Source: JAAUQA01 sp036351435
Lineage (GTDB): Bacteria > Pseudomonadota > Gammaproteobacteria > Competibacterales > Competibacteraceae
Direction: 5' to 3'
Assembly (NCBI GenBank): GCA_036351435.1
Contig: JAZBPA010000088.1
Coordinates: 1 to 19,612 of the forward strand
Length of the DNA stretch: 19,612 nt
The position numbers and the translations under genes are program-made. This document shows, in pieces, positions 14,776 to 19,612 of the stretch; position 1 is the stretch's first letter; the number at the start of each line of letters is the position of its first letter. The notes beneath the pieces were generated by a model, which was not told the DNA's origin, made no database searches, and saw only the letters and a program-made list of their open reading frames with translations.

Positions 14776-16256
14776 GAGTCAGGATTAACCAGTGTGTGTA
14801 GATAAGTCATAAGGTCCATGGCGAGCAAACCGCGCTCTCCACTCAGTGCTGCCTGATCTCCCGCGCTGGCATGGACATAGACCCCCGCACAGGCGGCTTG
14901 GGTGAGCGTTAGACCTTGTGCCAACAAGCCAGCGATTACACCGGTGAGCACATCTCCCATACCGCCGCTCGCCATGCCGGGATTACCTCTATCACACAAA
15001 AATAAACCCTCTTTTTCGCTAGCGATCACTGAACCAGCCCCTTTCAGCACACAAACGCCGCCATAGCGCAAGGCTATTTCGGCTGCTGCGGCAAACCGAT
15101 CAGTTTCAATCTGAGCAGGCGTTGTCTGCAACAAGCGAGCGGCTTCACCCGGATGGGGGGTCAATATCCAGTTGTCACGGTGAACCGGATTGGCTGCTAA
15201 CAGATTTAACCCATCGGCATCCACTACCAACGGTAGATCAGTGGTTAACGCGGCGTTAAAGAGTATTTGGCTCCAGTCTTTGGTACCGAGGCCGGGGCCA
15301 ATTGCCACCACCGTGGCTCTTGTCAGCAAGTCAGTCAATTCCGCCACTGACTCCACACCACGAAACATTAATTCGGGCCGCAACGCTGCCTGGATGCCGG
15401 CATGTGCGGCACGGGTCGCCACGCTCACCAAGCCTGCTCCACAGCGCGCGGCCGCCTCGGCAGCCATGCGAGCGGCTCCAGCCATACCTGAATCTCCGCC
15501 AACCACTAATACATGTCCATGATGACCTTTATGGGCACTGCGCGAGCGGCGTGGCAATAGTGAGGGTAGATTATCTCCGGTGTAAAGCTGCGAAGACGGA
15601 TGAACGATGTCGTAAACGTCGGCGGGGACGTTGAGATTATCGAATAACACAGTACCGCAACGAGCTGGCCCTTGTCCGGTGAACAACCCTTGCTTGAGAC
15701 CGATAAAAGTAACGGTGACACCCGCATCTATGGCGATACCCATGATTGCGCCGGTATCGGCATTCAGGCCGGAAGGAATATCGATTGCTAAAACGCCCGC
15801 ACGTTGATTGTTTATGGTCTCAATAGCATCCCGCCAAGCCCCGGTTACCTCTCGCTCTAGGCCGGTGCCGAGAATGGCATCGACAATGACTTCGGTTTGT
15901 GGGAAGCCGGTCGGCTCGAAAGCTTGGATAGCAACTCCTGCTGCTCGGGCATCTTGATAAGCTGTCAATGCATCACCGCGCAAATTGTCGGGGTCACTCA
16001 GCGTCAGAGCTACTACATTCAAACCTGCCTGCAAGGCGCGTTTAGCTACGATATAACCATCACCAGCGTTATTACCGCCACCACAGACCACGGCGATGTG
16101 TTGGGCATTAGGCCAATGTCGGCGCAACGCGGCGAAAGCTGCTTCACCGGCCAAAGACATCAAGGTATAGCCGGGAATACCGCGTTCTTCTATCGCTAAG
16201 CGGTCCAGTTCACGCACCTGAGCTGCCCGATAAAGTGCAACAGGTAAATTTTGCAT
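14772..16256 (-). CDS. nnr: Bifunctional NAD(P)H-hydrate epimerase / ADP-dependent dehydratase
   Basis: About 494 residues fuse two repair enzymes. The N-terminal epimerase (YjeF_N, about 1-215) shows VVCGGGNNAGDGYIVAKRA and DAILGTGLE; the C-terminal dehydratase (about 225-490) shows GHHGHVLVVGGDSGMAGAA, VVDADGLNLLA, LTPHPGEAARLL and GNPGMASGGMGDVLTG, a ribokinase-like fold with its anion hole. Together they convert damaged NADHX/NADPHX back to NAD(P)H, the epimerase interconverting R and S forms. The ATG at 16256 is chosen over an adjacent TTG at 16259; GGAGGGG lies upstream and serves either. Overlaps tsaE by 4 bp. All key motifs are intact. Confidence 0.94.
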   Translation of the reverse strand: MQNLPVALYRAAQVRELDRLAIEERGIPGYTLMSLAGEAAFAALRRHWPNAQHIAVVCGGGNNAGDGYIVAKRALQAGLNVVALTLSDPDNLRGDALTAYQDARAAGVAIQAFEPTGFPQTEVIVDAILGTGLEREVTGAWRDAIETINNQRAGVLAIDIPSGLNADTGAIMGIAIDAGVTVTFIGLKQGLFTGQGPARCGTVLFDNLNVPADVYDIVHPSSQLYTGDNLPSLLPRRSRSAHKGHHGHVLVVGGDSGMAGAARMAAEAAARCGAGLVSVATRAAHAGIQAALRPELMFRGVESVAELTDLLTRATVVAIGPGLGTKDWSQILFNAALTTDLPLVVDADGLNLLAANPVHRDNWILTPHPGEAARLLQTTPAQIETDRFAAAAEIALRYGGVCVLKGAGSVIASEKEGLFLCDRGNPGMASGGMGDVLTGVIAGLLAQGLTLTQAACAGVYVHASAGDQAALSGERGLLAMDLMTYLHTLVNPDS

Positions 16257-16309
16257 CAAAAAATCCCCTCCAAAGCCGAATTTATAGCAGCATAAATGAT
16301 CTTGGCCAA
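16257..16309 (-). promoter_or_regulatory. Sigma-70 promoter and ribosome binding site for nnr-tsaE
   Basis: On the minus strand TTGGCC (16309-16304) and TATAAA (16286-16281) are separated by exactly 17 bp. The predicted start of transcription near 16274 leaves an 18-nt leader that holds GGAGGGG before the ATG. The tight, consistent geometry supports the call. Confidence 0.55.
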
Positions 16310-16410
16310 TACGAGGATAACCACTACAAGATCGCTACCGAAAAACGGTTGTTGAGAGTATAAATCTATGTATTACTTCTCCCAGCCAGTTCGATAAGAT
16401 ACGGAAACAC

Positions 16411-16439
16411 TTGACATTATTTGGAATGATAGAGATATT
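16411..16439 (+). promoter_or_regulatory. Sigma-70 promoter for the dciA-like gene
   Basis: A perfect TTGACA at 16411-16416 is followed after 17 bp by GATATT at 16434-16439 (4 of 6 matches to TATAAT). Transcription would start near 16446, giving a leader of about 140 nt before the GTG start. Confidence 0.55.
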
Positions 16440-16457
16440 GATTAGTGAATGTGATTG

Positions 16458-16473
16458 ATTCGCATACGCGAAT
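16458..16473. promoter_or_regulatory. Palindrome just after the dciA promoter
   Basis: ATTCGC-ATAC-GCGAAT is a perfect 6-bp inverted repeat, placed about 12-28 bp downstream of the predicted transcription start. The position suits a repressor operator or a 5' leader hairpin. No protein is assigned to it. Confidence 0.35.
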
Positions 16474-16586
16474 TAACGCTTGATAAGCCTAAGTAGACCA
16501 TTCAACACGCGGAGTTGAAGTGCAGTTATGGATAAGTTTCAATCGGTTAAGATAAAGTCAGGCAACGCTTACCCTGCGGATTACCC

Positions 16587-17261
16587 GTGTCGGATTCAAC
16601 ATCAAAAGCGGAACAGCGCCAGTTAGCGCGCCAGCACACCACTGAACTTATCGCTATTTTGCAGGGTAAGGGGGCTGCCCCTTCCTCGCAAAAACCGCCT
16701 CCTGCCACTCAGCCGGCTCAAACTCCACCAGCAACGCGTCCTCGTCGCATCCCTGACACGCCTAACCCGCCAGTTCTGCCGGTTACTCCATCACAGACAC
16801 CCAATCCACTCGCTGGCGTTGGCAGCACTATGCAGCGATCAGGCTCGTCGCTGAATAAGCTGGTCAACAAAACAATACATCTCGCCAAACTAAATCAGGT
16901 GTTTATCGCATTATTACCGACTTATTTACAAAACCACGCTACTTTAGCCCGATTAGATGAGAAAGGTTGGGTAGTTCAAACCGATTCTTCGGCATGGGCC
17001 ACGCGCTTACGTTTTGCACTGCCCGAACTGTGTGCCCCATTACAACAGTTGCTGGGTTTCGAGTTGCCCCGTCCTTGGATTCGTATCGCTCCGCCAGCGA
17101 TACCGGAACCCCCGCCGCCCCCACCTCGGCGGGTTCAGGTCAGCTCTAAAACGGTGGACGTGTTGGAAAGCGCCGCCCAGCAGTTTAGCGATCCGCGCCT
17201 AGGTGCCGCCATGTCACGTCTCGCTGAGCATGCCCGCCAACGGCGCGCCAACGGCTATTAA
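16587..17261 (+). CDS. DciA-like (DUF721) replicative helicase loader with proline-rich N-terminus
   Basis: The 224-residue protein starts at GTG; an in-frame stop at 16548 leaves no better upstream start. Residues 88-158 match the DciA/DUF721 core: SSLNKLVNKTIHLAKLNQVF, LLPTYLQNH, then VVQTDSSAWATRLRFALPEL. DciA is the ancestral bacterial loader of the DnaB replicative helicase in species without DnaC or DnaI. A short helical N-terminus (1-28) is joined by a proline-rich linker (about 34-76) that common gammaproteobacterial DciA proteins of about 150 residues lack, and a second Pro run (174-180) precedes the C-terminal tail. An internal ATG at codon 82 would yield a typical core start, but has no good ribosome binding site. 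It converges on the YbdK gene with 11 bp between stops. Confidence 0.8.
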   Translation: MSDSTSKAEQRQLARQHTTELIAILQGKGAAPSSQKPPPATQPAQTPPATRPRRIPDTPNPPVLPVTPSQTPNPLAGVGSTMQRSGSSLNKLVNKTIHLAKLNQVFIALLPTYLQNHATLARLDEKGWVVQTDSSAWATRLRFALPELCAPLQQLLGFELPRPWIRIAPPAIPEPPPPPPRRVQVSSKTVDVLESAAQQFSDPRLGAAMSRLAEHARQRRANGY

Positions 17262-17272
17262 TTTTAGCTTGT

Positions 17273-18418
17273 TCAATTCTGCACGGTTTCTTCAATCAGT
17301 TTATCCACAACTTTCCTAAGCGCTTCCTGGCGATCCGCGCCGTCAGCTCGCGCTTGCTTGTAAGTGCTTAATTGCCGATGAGCGCTGCTGCCACGCCGCA
17401 GTATTTCCCGCGCATGAAGAACCTCCGCCTGACAATCGAGATCACGCGCATCGTCCCCAATCAATTCGAACAGCTCTTCCAATAAATCAGCGTAGGGCAC
17501 AACGCAACCACGGCCAAAATCGACTAACCCTTCATCAAATCCATACCGCTGGGCGCGCCAACGATTCTCGCTAATTAGCATACGGGCATAGAGTCGCCAG
17601 CGCTGATTTCTGCGTCGCAGCCGGTACAACATGCGCAGCAAACAGCGATAGATGGCAGCGATGCACAGCGCATCGTCCAGTTGCGTGCACACATCGGCAA
17701 TGCGCACTTCCAGAGTCGGATAACGCGCTGAAGGCCGGATGTCCCACCAAATTTTGGTGGTGTCTTCAATCAGCCCGGCGTCTACCAGCATTTTGGCGTG
17801 GCGTTCATACTCTTCATAAGACTCGAAAATTTCCGGCAAACCGGTGCGAGGCAACTCATTAAACACGCTAAGTCGATAAGATTTAAGTCCCAAATCTTCA
17901 CCACCCCAAAACGGCGAGGACGTGCTCAAAGCCAGCAGATGCGGAAGAAAATAGCTGACCTGGTTCATCAGGTCTATGCGCAATTGATTGTCTTCAATAC
18001 CAACATGCACATGCATTCCGCAAATCAGCAACCGCCTCACGACGCCTTGTAGATCCTGCGCAAGAATGGCGTAACGTTCTTTGTCGGTATGGCGCTGGGT
18101 ATGCCAGCGGGCGAAAGGATGAGTAGAGGCGGCAATTGGTGCCATGCCATAACCGTTTGCTACTTCAGCAACGGTGCTACGCAAATTGGCCAAATCCCGG
18201 CGTAAATCCGGCAAAGTTTTGTGCACCCGCGTCCCGACTTCGATTTGCGAACGCATGAATTCCGGGCTGACTCGTCCGGTGAGTCGGCGGTCGCATTCGG
18301 CCATCAGATCGGGTGGCGGTTCATCGACCAAATCCCGTGTTTCCCTCAATACCAGGAGGTATTCTTCCTCAATTCCGATGGTGAAAGAAGGTTCGGAATA
18401 GCTGATGGTGGTTGTCAT
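17273..18418 (-). CDS. YbdK-type carboxylate-amine ligase (glutamate-cysteine ligase family 2)
   Basis: The start is placed at ATG 18418, giving 381 residues, because the family begins with the strand FTIGIEEEY (here 12-20); the open frame extends further upstream but into the preceding gene. Other family marks are RSQIEVGT at 56-63 and CGMHVHVGI at 133-141, carrying acidic and histidine residues of the ATP/Mg and substrate sites. These enzymes join an amino acid carboxylate to an amine using ATP; E. coli YbdK has weak glutamate-cysteine ligase activity and the true substrate is uncertain. It follows the N-formylglutamate amidohydrolase gene by 23 bp, a pairing that suggests one pathway for modified glutamate or glutamyl peptides. 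Length is normal. Confidence 0.88.
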   Translation of the reverse strand: MTTTISYSEPSFTIGIEEEYLLVLRETRDLVDEPPPDLMAECDRRLTGRVSPEFMRSQIEVGTRVHKTLPDLRRDLANLRSTVAEVANGYGMAPIAASTHPFARWHTQRHTDKERYAILAQDLQGVVRRLLICGMHVHVGIEDNQLRIDLMNQVSYFLPHLLALSTSSPFWGGEDLGLKSYRLSVFNELPRTGLPEIFESYEEYERHAKMLVDAGLIEDTTKIWWDIRPSARYPTLEVRIADVCTQLDDALCIAAIYRCLLRMLYRLRRRNQRWRLYARMLISENRWRAQRYGFDEGLVDFGRGCVVPYADLLEELFELIGDDARDLDCQAEVLHAREILRRGSSAHRQLSTYKQARADGADRQEALRKVVDKLIEETVQN

Positions 18419-18441
18419 AACGGCGTGCTCAATTTTTGGGG

Positions 18442-19260
18442 CTAATAATGGCGAACGGTATGCACGACGGGATCCTGTAACACAACACTGAGGATGTCGC
18501 CGAGCAACTCCGCCCACTGGATGCAACCCGTTGCATCGGCCAACTGATCCTGGCGTATTTCGATCTCCACGTGGGCTAAACCCGCAGCGCCAGCATGGGT
18601 TTCCATAGTAAACCCCAATTGCCGTCCGGAATAGGGTTCGTTGTCGCCGACATTGAGTTCTGGATACGCACGGAGTCGTTCCATAATCGGCTGAGCCAAA
18701 CGCGGATCGCGATTCCACAAGATGCCGACCTGCCAAGGCCGACGTAGTCCACCGAATGTCGGGGTAAAGCTATGCACCGCAACCAATGCTGGGGCGCGGC
18801 CATGACGCCACAGATGGGCTAAGGTGTTAGTAATCGCTCGGTGGTAAGGCCAAAAAAACGTCTCGCAACGCAATTCTGCTTCGGCATCGCTTAAGTTGTG
18901 ATTAGCCGGAACGAAAGTACCATCGCTGACTTGCGCGATGGAGGTGGGATCACCCGGCGGACGATTGCAGTCGATCAGCAGGCGCGAATAACCCCCAAAA
19001 ACCGCCGGTGCATCTAGCCGTGCCGACAGATGCCGAGTCACTTCGGCGGCGCCGATATCCCAGGCGATGTGCCGGGTCAATTCTTTGGAATCCAATCCAA
19101 GGTTGTTCATTTGCTGAGGCACAGCGTTACTGGCATGGTCGCAGACCAGAATCACCGAAGCTTGGCCATTCGGATTGAGCAACTCGAAAGATGGTGGATC
19201 GTCAGGACCTAGCAAGGGAGATGTGATTAAGGTTGATAGCGGTGAAGTAATGTCGTTCAT
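18442..19260 (-). CDS. N-formylglutamate amidohydrolase family protein
   Basis: The 272-residue protein shows VCDHASNAVP at 39-48, HIAWDIGA at 64-71, SRLLIDCNRP at 92-101 and a later VAVHSFTPTF, the metal-binding pattern of the N-formylglutamate deformylase family (HutG-like). Members hydrolyse N-formyl-L-glutamate to formate and glutamate in histidine breakdown, but no hut genes are nearby. Instead it is co-directional with the YbdK ligase, suggesting another acyl-glutamate substrate. The start ATG is preceded by only a weak ribosome site (CACGGG). It ends 23 bp before the ligase start. Family confident, substrate not. Confidence 0.88.
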   Translation of the reverse strand: MNDITSPLSTLITSPLLGPDDPPSFELLNPNGQASVILVCDHASNAVPQQMNNLGLDSKELTRHIAWDIGAAEVTRHLSARLDAPAVFGGYSRLLIDCNRPPGDPTSIAQVSDGTFVPANHNLSDAEAELRCETFFWPYHRAITNTLAHLWRHGRAPALVAVHSFTPTFGGLRRPWQVGILWNRDPRLAQPIMERLRAYPELNVGDNEPYSGRQLGFTMETHAGAAGLAHVEIEIRQDQLADATGCIQWAELLGDILSVVLQDPVVHTVRHY

Positions 19261-19440
19261 GAAAACCCGTGCGGACCGAATGACTGGGTAACGCCTGTGC
19301 AGCTATAGCGGAAAGTGTTTGCGCTATACAAGGCGCTTCTCGTTTAACCGTATTGTAACGGTGATGAAGCGGACTGTGTTAAGTCAATTCATGCGCTGGT
19401 TTGTACGCAACCAATCTAGGGCCATACAAATTGGTAGGAG
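19261..19440. other. Spacer between the amidohydrolase gene and the transposase end
   Basis: This 180-bp gap must contain the promoter of the amidohydrolase-ligase operon and one end of the insertion sequence. The terminal inverted repeat could not be fixed, because the other end is outside the window. An inverted repeat at 19304-19328 is the only clear structure. Confidence 0.5.
19304..19328. promoter_or_regulatory. Inverted repeat upstream of the amidohydrolase operon
   Basis: TATAGCG and CGCTATA form a perfect 7-bp inverted repeat with an 11-bp spacer, centred about 56 bp before the amidohydrolase start. Weak minus-strand -35 (TTGTAT) and -10 (TATAGC) boxes 18 bp apart overlap it, so it could be an operator on the promoter. 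Support is modest. Confidence 0.3.
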
Positions 19441-19612
19441 TTACGCAGTTGAGATCAGTTGATAGAGAGAATGAGCCAAATAGGCGCGCACGGTATCTCG
19501 AACAATAGCGTGCTTTGCCTCAAACCAGCTGATCCCGCGATTATTACAATGGGATTCCAAACGCAAGAACGCGCGAAGTGCCAAGCCGATATGATTGCGT
19601 TGCGAGAGTGTC
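19441..19612 (-). mobile_element. C-terminal end of a DDE transposase, cut by the right window edge
   Basis: Minus-strand translation from the window edge to a TAA at 19441-19443 gives 57 residues including RNHIGLALRAFLRLE, GISWFEAKHAIVRD and VRAYLAHSLYQL. This is the characteristic C-terminus of a group of IS4-superfamily DDE transposases (I recall it best from IS701-like elements). The front of the gene lies outside. The frame is intact as far as visible, so the element may be complete. It marks a mobile boundary beside the amidohydrolase operon. Exact IS family is uncertain. Confidence 0.8.

Larger units (their letters stand above)
16260..16586. other. Divergent control region between nnr-tsaE and dciA-like gene
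   Basis: This 327-bp AT-rich gap carries one promoter for each direction and a short palindrome in the dciA leader. A 32-codon frame from an ATG at 16528 runs into the dciA gene in another phase but lacks a well-placed ribosome binding site. Nothing else was recognised. Confidence 0.6.

Noticed and set aside
16528..16626. 32-codon leader frame before the dciA-like gene
   Set aside because: The GGAG upstream is too far from the ATG, and the frame simply overlaps the start of the real gene.

Overview
The window looks like chromosomal DNA from a gammaproteobacterium. The reasons are a DciA/DUF721 replication protein, a TsaE gene joined to a fused NAD(P)HX repair gene, a YbdK-type ligase, and a VgrG-led type VI secretion (T6SS) island with proteobacterial-style Rhs. 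Base composition is moderate, slightly GC-rich by eye. I cannot fix the genus from sequence alone. There are 12 complete convincing protein genes, one possible small protein, and two genes cut by the window edges.

Region 1 (1-4143, minus strand). An iron-dependent alcohol dehydrogenase of the Mno (NDMA-dependent methanol dehydrogenase) type is followed by a MoxR-family AAA+ ATPase and a VWA/CoxE-like partner, then the first 19 codons of an unidentified gene. Both the ATPase and the VWA protein carry histidine-rich tracts. This suggests a metal-linked maturation module serving the dehydrogenase. The 368-bp leader upstream of the dehydrogenase holds a hairpin with a T run, a short palindrome and a weak sigma-54-like element.

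Region 2 (4512-12476, minus strand). A T6SS effector island is transcribed in the order vgrG, TPR protein, PAAR protein, rhs, with gaps of about 15 bp or less and one ATGA overlap. The Rhs protein ends in a 256-residue variable domain with a recognisable Cys-His-Asp triad, probably a papain-fold toxin. No immunity gene follows it. No familiar adaptor (DUF4123 or DUF1795/EagR) is present; the TPR protein occupies that place.

Region 3 (12477-16256). An AzgA-type purine permease lies on the plus strand, followed by a possible 42-residue TTG-start ORF. Converging on it are tsaE and the fused NAD(P)H-hydrate epimerase/dehydratase, overlapping by 4 bp and served by a good sigma-70 promoter.

Region 4 (16257-19612). 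A dciA-like gene on the plus strand, with a clear promoter and an unusual proline-rich N-terminus, converges on an operon of N-formylglutamate amidohydrolase and a YbdK-type carboxylate-amine ligase. The right edge cuts into the C-terminus of a DDE transposase, so an insertion sequence begins there. No tRNA, rRNA or CRISPR array was seen.
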